Origin: Antitrichia curtipendula
Lineage: Eukaryota; Streptophyta; Bryopsida; Hypnales; Leucodontaceae
Length of the DNA: 64,000 bases
Assembly (NCBI GenBank): GCA_951230915.1
Contig: OX579633.1
Span: 22,292,574-22,356,573, forward strand
Reading direction: 5' to 3'
Every line of letters starts with the position of its first letter. The stretch's first letter is position 1. Below, one piece after another: positions 46,835 to 59,368 of the stretch. Made by a program: the position numbers and the translations under genes. Below the pieces are notes generated by a model. It was given only the letters and a program-made list of their open reading frames with translations, was not told the DNA's origin and searched no databases.

Positions 46835-47112
46835 CAGTAGAACTTCTGTTATTACACCCTCCACAAGTCAATAAACCTAGCTTTGGGAATAAAATAAGTG
46901 GTAGCACTAAATTAGAGCTTGCCAAGCAAATTGTGGTGGACCTATACCCTATCTAAAAAGGTAAGATATTCTTTTGAACAAACTTCTTGGCCTCAAGATG
47001 TGGTGCTTGTATTGTTGTGGTAACTTCTTATGTAGTGTGGATCCTAAATGAACCTTCCTAAAGTAATTGTGGCAAGTGGTCCTAGTCCTATTGGTTTAGA
47101 GAAGTTCTATTC
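46835..47112 (+). mobile_element. Candidate Emigrant/Lemi-like (pogo family) MITE relic
   Basis: TA (46833-46834) is followed by CAGTAGAACTTCTGTTATTA, which resembles the CAGTAAAACCTCTATAAATT end of plant Emigrant/Lemi1 pogo-family elements. A degenerate complement (agaagttcta) appears at about 47099-47109, giving an element near 280 bp. The right end is poorly preserved, so the boundaries are tentative. Confidence 0.35.
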
Positions 47113-50100
47113 AAAACAAAGCTTAAAAGAATATTGTATGAATATAAATTCTATAGGTAGCTATAATGTAAATTTTGTCTATTAAACAAAACCACAAGGC
47201 AACTAATACAAGGGGGTAATTCCTTTAGAAAGGTCAATAAATCTACCATATTGTGACTAGGTCATTTGTTTTGTATTTTAGACACATGTCTACTTCGTTT
47301 TAAAGTTTGTTTTAGGAAATGAATACAAGAAATCACTCTCAATGTCAAATTTGCTCAATCCAACCCCAATGATATATATATTAGATACAATGTATGCAGT
47401 CCCGGTTCTATGTAGTATTTTGGCTTGTGTCAAATCCTTTGGTCAAATTGCCAAGGAGAATTGTCAATTTGTCATGCAACATGCATGCACTATCCACTTA
47501 ATCAAATGACTATTTATATATTTGAAATACAATAAACTTTTAGGAACAAGGTTTACTTACGTAATAAATTCTTTTTTTTGTTCTATCGTATCTAAGCAGT
47601 GCTAAAATTACTAGTCTATTTGCCAAATTAAGATGCCAATATCAAATCTGTATTTCTATCAATTTGCACCTTATGCAAAGCATGAAAGAATTTTAAACAT
47701 TCCTAGTTTATTTGATAGAGACTTCACATATGCCCCTTAGCTTTAGCTTTTAAATTCAATTTATCTTTGGCTTTGGTTGAGCTTTGTTTGATCGAGTCAA
47801 TTGGACTTCAAGTATCCATGAGAATGTAGAACTAAAAACTCAACCTATGACCATTTATTTGTTTCTTAGTCAATCTACTTACTACAACCTGTTTGATTTA
47901 TCTTTATCCAAGCTTCACGATCTAATTCATTCAAGCAATATTCTTACAACTGGACTAACTGGCATTTATAACCACCAAAGCTTGATTCATCTCTCAAATA
48001 TTTTACCTACAAGTTGAACCCAATCATCTTCTACCATGAAGCATTATATATTTGCGATTTGTCTCCAATACAAGCTTTGGAATGCAAAAATTTGGTTATT
48101 GAAACTTGTTGTACTAGAAAAGTTCCAACCCTAACGGGTGATCATTTTTATTGTAGTATAGTAAGAAAGGTTTGTTCACAAGGAATTTTGTAGTGGAATA
48201 GGAAAATAATATATGAATAAAATACAAATTATAAAGTACATCCTTAGCTAAATCAAATCATACACAAGTGTGGACCAATTGCCACAAAGAAAATTCTATT
48301 GAAAGAGAACTCAAGTGCCAAATATAAAAATAAAACAAGTGAGTCACATAATCACTACATGCTCTCCGAAAAAATGAAAGACAAATGGACTTATACCCCA
48401 ACTTCAAGATGACTCCTGATCAAGTTATCTTCCCCAATCCCGTGTCCAACTATATATTCATCTACTTTTCTTATTTTGACTATTAGTCTTTTTTACATTA
48501 AAATAAAAATTAAGTTTACTTGACCTACCAAAGCTAAAATGGGACAACTTCCATATGACTATTTATAGCAAAATCAAAATTGTTAAAGTTTACAGAAAAA
48601 TATGATTACAATACTCTTCATTACTATGCAACAAATGCACATGGGGGTTTAATCCCCATTACTCAACAATGAGATTTGTCGACTTAACTAAACATTGGTA
48701 CTGGGTTGATAACAATACTCATCCACTTAATTTAGCTCAACAAGCATCTTCAGCAATAATTAGACTAAACATATAGTGTCGATCAATTCATGGGCACCAA
48801 ACACAGATAGAATGACACACTTTGAAATTAAACATGCACAAACTTTCACATAAATTAACACAACTAAACTACCACAAAAATGGGACTCTTATCCAACTCC
48901 TATACATACAATTTGAACATATATAGATGCAAGGGCACATCCACCAGACTAACAAGTGACCATACAATAGAAGTAACTTGATATTATAGCGAAAGTTTCA
49001 ATTTGACATACAATCCACACACTAGTTTTGAGTTGAGACAAGGTGAACTAGTTGAATTATTCACCCCAATTGACACCCAATTTACATGCATAGAAGCTAA
49101 TTTGCTTTAGCTCAATAAGTCATTCCCAACAATCATCAAACTAATAGGCGGGAGATTACAATTGTAAGCTATGTATTAACCCTCCCACCAGTCCATTAAA
49201 TCATATGAACAATTAGACAACACATATATCAAACTGCAACCATCTGCCATCAATTTACAAATACACAAATTTTCAGCAATGCAGTAAGACTTCACAATTT
49301 AATTATATATGCGCACCGTAACTCACAGTTAACTTGACAATTGTTGCACCGATAATCTCTCATGTATCCATACATGTAAAAACCACACAAACATACAATT
49401 CCAGCCAATTGATTACATATATGCTTCAACTTCCTAGCTCTAGCCGATTTGTTCCATGATCTATTTCAGGTACACCATAGCCTCTTAATTAATCAAATAT
49501 ACTAACAACAATTAGTCCAACACTGTGCACTTGGCAATTTAAATTACAACTTCAATTTGACGGCTTTACTCAAAATGATTCCCCAACAATCTCACAATTC
49601 ACAATTACATATAACCAAGCTAATAAATGCTTCTAAGTTTCATCACTTGTCAAATTGTTTAGTTTATCTTCATTGACTTATTTCTCACAAATTATTACAC
49701 AAAACATTCTTACAATTCTATTAGACCTGATTTCCACAGAGTGGTTTTATAGAAAGACTTCTTGAACAATCTCCACAAGTTGTTACTTCAATTAGACCAT
49801 TTATTGTATAGAATATTTCAATTACTCCAAAATGATCCATACTTTGACACTATTCACAAAGGGCACACAGCCCAATCAACCACTAGTTCACACAAACTCT
49901 CAACTAGCCAAATTGTTTCACATGGAATTTTCAATTACAGTACTTGAAAACTCCCACAATTCACAAATTTACTTATATGAATGCATAATTAAATAATCAA
50001 TAGATCTCATAGCGGCAATGACACTCATACAAACAATTTTACAATTTTACAATTTTGTAAAATTGACTTGTTAAGACGATGGTTGCTCTTCTAGAATGAG

Positions 50101-50577
50101 AGAAAAACAAAAATTAGACCTTTGACTTATAGTCCCCAAAAGAAAGAAAAGACAAGGGATGCAACCGTTCATTCTAAAGTGCACAAATCTCCATTTCAAT
50201 TGCTTCAATTCCTAGTCTATTAGCCCGGTTCATATCTATTTGAATGCCCTTTAGCTTTTTATACAACATATCCAACTATATGACATACCGTATGGGAAAA
50301 TAGACTACTAATATATTATATTCACACTTCTAAGGCCGAATAGAAGCTATCTACATCTAATGATATAGGATTTTTGTATGATATCAATTTTATTTTACTA
50401 AAACTAAAACTTCGTTTTGTAAGGTAACTGTTGTTGAGTAGGATTAACCCCTAAAAATTTTACCTTGTATTGTTGAAAATTAGCTATCAAATCAAAGAAT
50501 TTGAGATAGTTAGTGTCACTCTATAAAAATTAGTATTTTTTTACAATTTAACTGGTGGATATATGACCTAACTTGCA

Positions 50578-50580
<3 letters not shown>
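47113..50580. other. Long AT-rich gene-poor stretch
   Basis: Both strands carry only short open frames without recognisable domains. No transposase, reverse transcriptase or RNA gene was recognised. Confidence 0.5.

Positions 50581-50582
<2 letters not shown>

Positions 50583-50658
<76 letters not shown>
50583..50658. repeat. (AT)n microsatellite
   Basis: An almost perfect AT dinucleotide run of about 76 bp, self-complementary and likely length-variable. Confidence 0.95.
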
Positions 50659-50661
<3 letters not shown>

Positions 50662-51428
50662 CTAATAATTATAAGGTTTTATGTAATTACGACCATTAGT
50701 TTGTGAGGTTGTATTAGCCAAAATTGGTTCAAAACAAAATTTAACTTCTAAAATTTGATTGCTTAAATCTAGTTAAATTTTTTTTAAAGGTACAACATGC
50801 TTTAATTTTAGTCTTTAAAAATCTATATATTTTCTATACATGGTTCTACATTTAACTGAAGGATGACAATGACAATGAGCTCAAAAAAGGCAAATACAAC
50901 CCTGTAATTAACATAGGTTCCTCCCCCCCCCCTCATTAGTAATCCATAGCCGTCAGAGCAGGTAGGAAAAAATTGAAAACCCCCTTGTGACCCCCCAAGT
51001 AGTTGATTGAGTTTCTTCTTGGAAAACTTGAGCCACCAATCTTGAAGTGGAAAAATCCCCCCCCTCCCTTGCCGTCGATCTTGATATGGATATTTATACA
51101 AATACAATTATAGAATATGGCATACAAATAGAAGTATATGGAAATAGATGGAAGTCGTACAAATATATATGGAATGTATACAATTTCATACAAAATATGG
51201 ATACAAATTTATACAACAATCGTATATATCTCATATCAAATGCAGTCCCAACTGCTTCCCTAAAAAATATAAATATAGGGGGGGGATTTAATGAGCACAA
51301 TTAATGAATTGTACTCATTAACTTAAAAGAATATTATTTTAAGCCCATTGTGACGATTTATCACAATATAAACATATAAGTCTAGTATGATTCCACCAAT
51401 TTCACAAGAAGATCACATGAATTGATTT

Positions 51429-51432
51429 AAAA

Positions 51433-51486
<54 letters not shown>
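51429..51486. repeat. Poly(A) plus (TA)n compound microsatellite
   Basis: A run of about 22 A residues passes directly into about 18 TA units. The A run could be the 3' tail of a retroposed sequence, but no LINE or SINE body is recognisable upstream. Confidence 0.9.
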
Positions 51487-51490
<4 letters not shown>

Positions 51491-53185
51491 AAAAAGTCAT
51501 TGGATTGAAGAAAAAATCAAGTTATTAATAATTTTGTTATAGAAATAGAAAATTTTCAATCCCAATGGTAAGAAGGTTGTAGTAAGAATTCTATACTATG
51601 GATATGCTGATGTCATGCAATAACTTGGGCAAATCTTTGTGCAAGCTCTTTATAATAGTATACACAATGGGCATTAGATTCCACATTCCGCTCTAGGAGC
51701 ATGTGCTTAAATGTTTCTACATCAAGAAGTTCAAGTTATTCCTCAAAGTTGTTTTTGACGACCATTCTTTTATGACTTTGATACTTGTGTGAAATTTTTT
51801 GTTGCCAAAGTCTCCAGATCTTGACAAAGACCTAAAACTTTCATTTGGTCATTACTAGTAGTGTAGGGAGCAACAAAGCCTTATAAATATTTTTATTATA
51901 AAATTTATAATTTATAAATATCACAAAATTTTAAGTATTTATATTGGGAAAATATATGTGTCATTTTGAATTTGTAAAATTTGAAGACATTGGGGTACAA
52001 TTGTACGAAATGGAGTTGAATGGGATTTAAGTATCATAAGTGTAGGGCACGGACACTCTACCAAATGTTTATTTATTTTCAAAAAATAAGGTTTGACAAA
52101 TGCAAAAAATAAATTTTTTTGGGCCAGTTTTTTTTTGAATTAAAAAAAAAATTGGCATTTATTTTGAGAATTATTTTACATTGACACTATCCTTCAATTA
52201 TTGTATATATAAATTATAAAGAATTGTGGTATTGATTTTGTTATTAGTAAATTTTAATAGTACAAGGAATAAATAAAGTGATATGTGTTTAGAGTTAGAG
52301 TCTAGTGAGTCAAACTACAGTTGCATAGAATCTAAATTCAACTGCAATTCAACTAGAATTCTACTTGAAAGCAACAAGAATGCAACTCGAAAGCAACTAA
52401 ACTGCAACTCAAAAGCAACTAGACTACAACTAGAATTCAACTAGAAAACAATTACAATTGTTTCATATCAATTGTCAAGAGTACCATTAGATTGGACATA
52501 TAAGAATTGTAAGTTATAGCATTCTTACATAATGAATTTTAATTATGGGATTCCAATATTTTTACATTTTGTAGACTTCTATAATTTGTAGATTTCTACA
52601 ACTTATAGATTTTCTACAATTTGTGGATTTTTGCAGTCTATAGAAATCACCAAATATTGAAAGTCTAAGAAATTTTAGAACTTGTGAAATCGTAAAGTTT
52701 TGTAAATTGGTGAAATCTATTTAATATCAATATTTGGATTTGATAATCTAAAAAAGAAGTTAGATCTAAAATTTTGATATCTACAAATCATTGAGATTAA
52801 AACTTCAAAATCTACAAATCATAAGCAAGTCGTAAATGAAATACAAACAAGTTGCACATGAGTGCAAACAAGTTGCACCTGAGTTGCAAACAAGTTGCAC
52901 ACAAGCAAGTTCCACATAGACTATCTTCATTCAATAGTCTATGTGGAAGTTCATCAACAAACATGTCAGAAGAGTTTGTCAATGAACTTCCACATAGACT
53001 ATCGAATGAGATCAAACTTGCAACTAGTTTGCATTTAGTGCAACTTGTCCAGTGCAACTACGGTCTCTAAATTATCATGCAGTTGCAATCGCGGCCTGCA
53101 ATTACAAAACCAGTTGCAAACTATAGTCGTTAAACCCCTCATTTTCTTCTAGTGCTTTAGCGTGGAGAGTTGGACAAACAAACTA
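51487..53185. other. AT-rich DNA with short tandem and inverted repeats
   Basis: 52330-52450 holds a degenerate tandem repeat built on 'gaaagcaact' and 'ctgcaactc'. 52840-53035 holds a cluster of 'caagttgca' motifs and three copies of a hairpin arm. No gene is supportable. Confidence 0.55.
52905..53009. repeat. Nested inverted repeats sharing one arm (three copies)
   Basis: The arm ttccacatagactat occurs at about 52909 and 52988 on the plus strand, and its complement atagtctatgtggaa at about 52936. The central copy can pair with either side, giving one tight hairpin (loop about 11 bases) or one with a loop of about 40 bases. Confidence 0.8.
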
Positions 53186-54770
53186 TAGTGCCTTACAAGA
53201 AAATTCCAGTCATTGGAGCTTCTAGGTTCAAAAATAAGTTTTAGACAAATGGATGTTCAAACTTTCAAATAGTAAAATGAGGCATATATTACATCCAATC
53301 TAGTATACATTTGTAAAAAGTTCCAACTAAACCAAGTATTATTGAAAGGAAAAATGAAAGCTTAAAACTAGTATATACATGGTACAATTTTGTGAGTGCT
53401 CTAAATAAGCTACCTAATACTTTGTCCATTTTCCTTTTGAAGCTACTACAACTTCCATCTTTGGGGGCATGCTTTCTACAAGTCTCCTACAATCATGTTT
53501 AGTAATAGAAGAAAAAACTTGTATTACACGTTCCTATAATTCAATCATTCCTTTTGGGGGTGAATCATATTGATTCAATCTCTTTTTGTGGATGTTCTAT
53601 TGGATTTAAATCAAGGAATTGGGCAGGCCACATTAGAAGACTAAAACTTTGCCTTAAAAAACATTCTTGCATCATCTTTGTGGTGTGAATAAAAGCATTA
53701 TCTTGCTAGAAAATGACTTTTGTAGCATCCAACCTACATTTTCTAATTGTACCATCTATTGTTTGCTCTAAAATTTGACGATATTCATGCTAATTGAGAT
53801 AGCCTTCAATTTTGTATACTAGTCCTGGCCCATGACTAGTCATACCACTCCAAATCATGATTCTACCACCACCATGCTTTAGTGTCTCTGTAATAGTGCT
53901 TGTTGACAACTCATGTGAGTCACAACTCCAACACCAAGATATTCCAACAGAGCAAAATCAATTGATTTTAGACTCATCAGAGAAAACGATACAACTCCAA
54001 TCATCTATAGTCCAATTTAGATGGGCTCTTGCAAATTCTAAACATGATTTGACATTTTTGACAGAGAGACATGGATTTTTTGCTTCACTTTTGACTATAA
54101 ACCACCTCTATGCAAAGCACATCTCAATTGTTTCAATACACACTTGCATCCCAAATGCCTCTTGTTCATTTTTTGTAGCTTTTACAGTAGTATTTAGCTT
54201 CCTTTTAGTCATATCCAACACACAAGCTCATTCCATTGTAGGAGTCAACTTTCTCCGTCTACCTCCATGTGATGATTCCACATCAGAAACAAATTTCTTT
54301 TGAAGCCTAGGCACAGTTCCAACACCCACATGCAAACTATTTGACACTTGTCTAACTGTACCTTCTTTTGCAACATAGAAATGACATCTAATTTTTTCTG
54401 AGAAGATAATGGGCAAACCATCTTGGCTATTTGGAAGCAAGGACTTCAGAGTACAAAGAAATTATAAAAAATGCTCTGTACACATAGTTCAAGAGCAAAA
54501 AATACAAGTCCCATCAATATTGACAAGCTAAAGAAGACATTCAATTTATAATAGTGCACTCATAAAAGTGTTCCATTGAATAATCTGGCTTTGAACTTAT
54601 TATTAACATGCATTTGTGCTTATGCATGTCTTTACTTGTGACATGTGGCTTCTTAACTTGGAATAGAAGATAATTGTAACAACCACGTGGCTATTTGCTT
54701 TTGCCATGTGCCATCTAAACTTGATCAAAAGAAGATTTTTGGAGTAGTGGAATAATTTTGTGAGGCATTG
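53186..54770 (-). mobile_element. Tc1-type (DD34E) DNA transposon, degenerate
   Basis: The element is about 1.6 kb, a normal Tc1 length, and lies between TA dinucleotides (53184-53185 and 54771-54772). The left end tagtgccttacaag...attcca and the complement of the right end caatgcctcacaa...attcca are recognisable as diverged inverted repeats. A broken transposase reading on the minus strand fills most of the interior. Ends and gene are both mutated, so the copy is an old, inactive insertion. Confidence 0.75.
53414..54440 (-). pseudogene. Broken Tc1-family transposase
   Basis: Reading the minus strand, an N-terminal helix-turn-helix region (VRQVSNSLHVGVGTVPRLQK, then GGRRRKLTP) precedes a DDE catalytic core. 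The first Asp is in VFSDESKINL. KHGGGRIMIWSG and GPGLVYKIEGYLN follow. The second Asp is in QDNAFIHTT, and the final acid is in WPAQFLDLNPIEH. Thirty-four residues lie between the second Asp and the Glu, the DD34E signature of Tc1. The tail VESMPPKMEVVVASKGKWTK ends at a normal stop (53414-53416). At least two in-frame stops (after EGYLN and just before QDNA) and frame changes near the N-terminal domain make it nonfunctional. Plant mariner relatives are usually DD39D, so DD34E is unexpected here. Confidence 0.85.
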
Positions 54771-54772
54771 TA

Positions 54773-55754
54773 TTGATTCATGTGACCTTTAAAAGAAATG
54801 GTCACTGTTATTTTCTTATAAGAAAATCATAATATGTCATGTTTAAGAGATGATTGTTTGAAAATTAATCAATTCTGAAATCAATGAACTGAAAGTTTAA
54901 AGGTGAGTCAATTTTTAGTATCCTTTTCACATGTCATTTGGTGGTTCTCTATAGTCATTCAACCACTGCGTAAGCTTTATCATTTAATTCAATAAGAAAC
55001 CTAATTTGGGGGGGCATCCTAGTCATTTTCTTTAAGTTTGCAAAAGCAATTGGTTAAAAAAACATTAAGTAAGACTACAAGTCGGTTCAAATATCAAGTT
55101 GAAGGCAATTCATCAATTCAAGGAAATTTGCACACTACCTTAATCAAATATTAAATTTGTCTTAATTTAATTACAATAAAAGTGCCAAACTTTTCTACTA
55201 ATTTTGGGATCAAATAGCCAAATCTAGAAATAAATGTAAAGATGATTTTTTTTTAAAGTCCAAAAAATCCGATAACAATCCATTGAGTCAAATACCTTAA
55301 TCTATCAATTGACCATCTACTTACAAGAAATTTTTTGATGGAAAAATGAAAGAATTACTTCATCAATATTTTGTGAGAATAAAAAATAGAAAGGTCATAT
55401 TTTTTTTTTTATTATATATAATTAGGGCTCCACTTCACTAAGCACTACCAGTTAAAAATTCCAAAATTCAAGAATGTCAAAATTTTGAAATCATAAAGTT
55501 TTGTTATTCATAAACAAGGTCAATTGTAAATTTGGATTTGCATAGTATAAATTTAGAAATTAAAAAAAAATTAATTTAAAAATTAAAAATTATAATTTAA
55601 AAAATTGTGACCTAGAAGAATGCGCCGGCCTTGTAGTGGTTGGTTTAGAGGCTCGCCAAGAATGATCTACTTTTTGGAGTAATTGGTGCAGTCTTCATTT
55701 GTATAGTAATCTTGAAAATCATCCATCAGCATATTTTTGAAGTTATATTTTTTA

Positions 55755-55793
<39 letters not shown>

Positions 55794-57377
55794 TAGTACT
55801 TTATAAATTTTAAGTAATATAATAGAAAAGGATTTAACTTAATGTTAAGAAACTCAACATGTTAGCGACCTAATATATTGTAGATGAAAAACATAAAAAC
55901 ATGTAGATAGATTGTGTTGCTTCAAAGTTTGCAACTTCAATATTCTTGCTTCAATCATATATCATGAATCAACTCAGCTATAAGTTTAGCAATATGATTC
56001 ACAATTTGTTGTTAACTATCTAGTTTAAACTTGAAATAAAAGTCAATAATCTAAAGACTAAGAAAAATAAGTGGTCAAGATGACTAGTGCAAGTGCCATA
56101 AGCTTAAGGTCACAATTCATCTTAAATTTGAAAGCTACAAAAAGAAACAATTTTCAATATGTTTTAAAACCAATAAAAACCAATTTTAAAATTTTAAGTG
56201 TTCAAATTTTAATCTTGAAATGTGTGAATTTATAAATTGATCTAAGTTGTAAAGTTGTAATTTTAGAAAGTTACAAATTATAAATTCACTTACTTTTAAA
56301 TTAATTTTTAAAATTTAAAATTTGCAATGTTTTAAATTTATAATAAAAACAATAAGATATTTTATAAACACTATTTAACTTGAAATAAAACTCTTTATTA
56401 CAATTTTCTCACATTGTATCAAACTTGTGATAATACAAATAGTTTCTAGGGCGTGGGATTGACTCAGCTAGTTGGACTAATAAATGCTTATGCTTTGCAA
56501 CATCAAAATGCCATTATGCAATTGGATTAATTTATCTCTAATCTTACTTGTTCAAATTTATGTGTGAAATTATTGACGTTTGAGGACAAATGTTCATGAT
56601 AAATTACTAATGGATTTTCATCCATGTATTTTGGAACTACTAAAGCTCAAACATTGAAACTCCTCAAATATATTCATATTCAAATTGTGAATGATGGTTA
56701 CAAATTTTTTATAATCAAAATTTAATGCAACTAAATTTCATAGGCACTACTAAAGAATTTTAAGCACATATTATAACAAAAATTTAAGAAGAATTTACTT
56801 TATCAAGAGTTTTAAATAACCAAATTATTTTTTATTTTTTAATTAAAAAATAAACAACAATTTATAATAATGAAAACCTCATGATTGGTATAGCATTGAT
56901 GCTCTTACATTATTATGATTTTCTATATTAAAAAATCCATTCCATAGTTGTAATTCAAAAATTGATAATCTTAATTATTCAATTGAATATGTAAATACAA
57001 AATTTTGGACAAATCTTACTTCATATATTTCAAATTGACATATTTGTTATTTTAAAACTTGCTTGATGAATTTCAGTGGAACTTCCATAATTAACATTTA
57101 AATTTTGATAATATTTATTACTAATTTTAAAATATGATTTATAAATTTTTTTATTTTCAAAAAATTTAGGTGCATTATTTAATATAAATTATGAAATTTA
57201 GAAATTTCTTGAAAAATGTCTTGAAAATACATTTTGGATATTATATTCAAAAACATTTGATATTAAATGGTTGATATGAGGATTTGATTCCATTTCATTT
57301 AGAGTATACATTAGTAATTTTACTTTACAACCAAATTTTGTTATATTTTAAATTGCATCACATACCAGTATAACAAT
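54773..57377. other. AT-rich intergenic DNA
   Basis: Extremely AT-rich sequence with a TA microsatellite at about 55762-55789. No gene is recognisable; any promoter of the downstream Gag-like frame would lie here. Confidence 0.5.
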
Positions 57378-58835
57378 ATGGAGCCGGAAATTATTTTATA
57401 TATGAAAAAATTGTCTTTACAAGATCAAAATCTTAATAAAAGTGATGAAGAAATAGAATTAAATAGAAAACAATATAGTGAACAATTCTATAGTAGTAAT
57501 GTAAAAAGTACTAATGAACTTATCATTCACTTGAAAAGAGTATCTTTAGAAAGTCAAAGAGAGATTAATAAAAATGAGCTATATGGATCTAGTGAGGTTC
57601 AAATGATTGAAAATTTTAATAATCCACAAAATTCTCAAAACAAAGATTATAAAGAGAATCATAAAAGAGATAATATCATTGAAGAAAATATTCCACAAAC
57701 GCTTATAAAAGATATTATAGAACAAAGTGGACCACATCCAATCACAGTGGGAAATTTTATGCGCCAAATATTTGAAAATAAAGACTTGCATCACATTAGT
57801 AATGAAGGGTCATTATCACCTACTACAAGTGGAAGAAGTAGAAGTGTGAAATCTAATGCAACAAGCCAATTTCAAAACGAAACAAAAATCTATAGAAAAG
57901 TTGCAAATTTAAATAATAGTGAGAAACCAATGTCCATAATCCATAATAATAAAAAACAAGATGTGTTTGATTTTCTTACACCAAGGACATGGGACTCATG
58001 GACTTCAAGCACATTATCAAGTTTGCCAACAAAATCTCTTAAATACTTTTCCAACTTTAAAGATAATTACAATATTCCTTGGAAAAAATTGATAGAAAAA
58101 CAAAAACATGAAATTGAAAAAGTTACTAGCGTATACAAATTTGATGAGTTTTTGGAGCCTCACCTTGGCACAAGACATGGAACTAAAAGGAAATTTTGTT
58201 CTGAGGTGATAAAAAACACTCAATGGCCATCAAATGATTTTTTCACTTGTTTGTTGTGTGAAAAACCGGGCCATTTTTGCCATGAATGTCAATTTTATAA
58301 CCAATTTATATTTCAACCTGATCATCTAATGTCAACAACACTATTGGATGTTATTAAGGATATTGATTATGACATCAAAAATACCAACATTGTATTTAAT
58401 GACAAAACCAACAAACCTCTAAATTCAATAAATGACACTCAGTCAAAGTTATTTTCTAGGGCCAATCCAAACGAACAAATAAACACTTCACTACATACTT
58501 CTCCAATATTTAATCAAATTGAATGTCAAAATTCCAAAGATTACTTGAGATTAGCTCATATTAATAAAATTAAGCATCACTTTGGTTTAGCATGTAAAAA
58601 AGAATTTATAAATAGAAAAAGAGTCTTTACTAGTTGTTTATTATGCCAATGTCTTGGACATTCAACAAATAAATGTCATGTTGGTCCATATTGTAAATAC
58701 ATAAGTAAAATAAACTCCCGCAGTTGTAGATATAATATTCATCAACTTGCACAATTAAGTTTTTGCATTCATAAAAAGGATGAACAATCACCAATTTCAA
58801 AATTAGTCCAATGCAATCAAAGTTTGTGTTATTGA
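57378..58835 (+). CDS. Gag-like protein with two separated CCHC zinc knuckles (retrotransposon-derived)
   Basis: An uninterrupted 485-codon frame, very Asn/Lys/Ile-rich, in AT-rich DNA. Two CX2CX4HX4C knuckles are visible: C291-x2-C294-x4-H299-x4-C304 (CLLCEKPGHFCHEC) and C420-x2-C423-x4-H428-x4-C433 (CLLCQCLGHSTNKC). Each is preceded by a similar FF/VF-T motif, so they look like an internal duplication. Paired knuckles in Gag normally sit only a few residues apart; here about 115 residues separate them. The N-terminal 280 residues resemble no Gag matrix or capsid that I can name. A retropepsin-like frame follows downstream, but no reverse transcriptase or integrase is recognisable and no LTR pair was found. 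It is either a decaying LTR element or a protein-coding relic kept open by chance or selection. Confidence 0.6.
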   Translation: MEPEIILYMKKLSLQDQNLNKSDEEIELNRKQYSEQFYSSNVKSTNELIIHLKRVSLESQREINKNELYGSSEVQMIENFNNPQNSQNKDYKENHKRDNIIEENIPQTLIKDIIEQSGPHPITVGNFMRQIFENKDLHHISNEGSLSPTTSGRSRSVKSNATSQFQNETKIYRKVANLNNSEKPMSIIHNNKKQDVFDFLTPRTWDSWTSSTLSSLPTKSLKYFSNFKDNYNIPWKKLIEKQKHEIEKVTSVYKFDEFLEPHLGTRHGTKRKFCSEVIKNTQWPSNDFFTCLLCEKPGHFCHECQFYNQFIFQPDHLMSTTLLDVIKDIDYDIKNTNIVFNDKTNKPLNSINDTQSKLFSRANPNEQINTSLHTSPIFNQIECQNSKDYLRLAHINKIKHHFGLACKKEFINRKRVFTSCLLCQCLGHSTNKCHVGPYCKYISKINSRSCRYNIHQLAQLSFCIHKKDEQSPISKLVQCNQSLCY

Positions 58836-58884
58836 GCAACATCCAAAATGTAGAAAATTGAAAACATTGATATGGTCAAAGATT

Positions 58885-59368
58885 TGAAAATGAAGAAAAG
58901 CAGTGTATATGATTTCAAAATATAAAGTGCCAGAAGAAGATTACAATAAATTTCTTAGACATACAACTGCCAAAAAAAAATGATCTAATCATAGACATTT
59001 TAAAGTGCAAAGAATCAGTCTCTATTGTTAATGGAAAAGTTAATGGTAGAGAGACATCTATGTTGCTAGATACTAGTTCAACAATTACATCAATTACAGA
59101 AGATTTAGTAGAACAAATGAAATTGAATACTTGGTACACCAACCATACATTGATAGACGCTTTAGTAAATATACAAACTGAAGAATATCTAGAGAGGTTA
59201 TGTATTGTTATACTTCAAGTTGGAGATCTTGAGTGCTATGAAATACTAATTGTTCTTTCTAGACAACTCTATGATATAACTTTAGGAATAAATTGGTTGA
59301 AAGCACATACGGACATTTGCAATCATGGACTTGACATTTTAAGAATACCAGGTTCACAACCAATTTAA
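58885..59368 (+). pseudogene. Retropepsin-like aspartic protease fragment (frameshifted)
   Basis: Downstream of the Gag-like stop, a short frame (to the TGA at 58981) leads into an A9 run (58972-58980). The protease frame opens in a different register just after it. That frame reads VNGKVNGRETSMLLDTSSTI and then LGINWLKAH, the two conserved blocks of Ty3-like retropepsins: the catalytic D-T-S/G loop and the I-L-G-x-x-W-L strand. The loop is DTS instead of the usual DTG. The frame ends at 59366-59368. The three consecutive frames differ, so the copy is decayed unless frameshifting is used. Confidence 0.6.
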
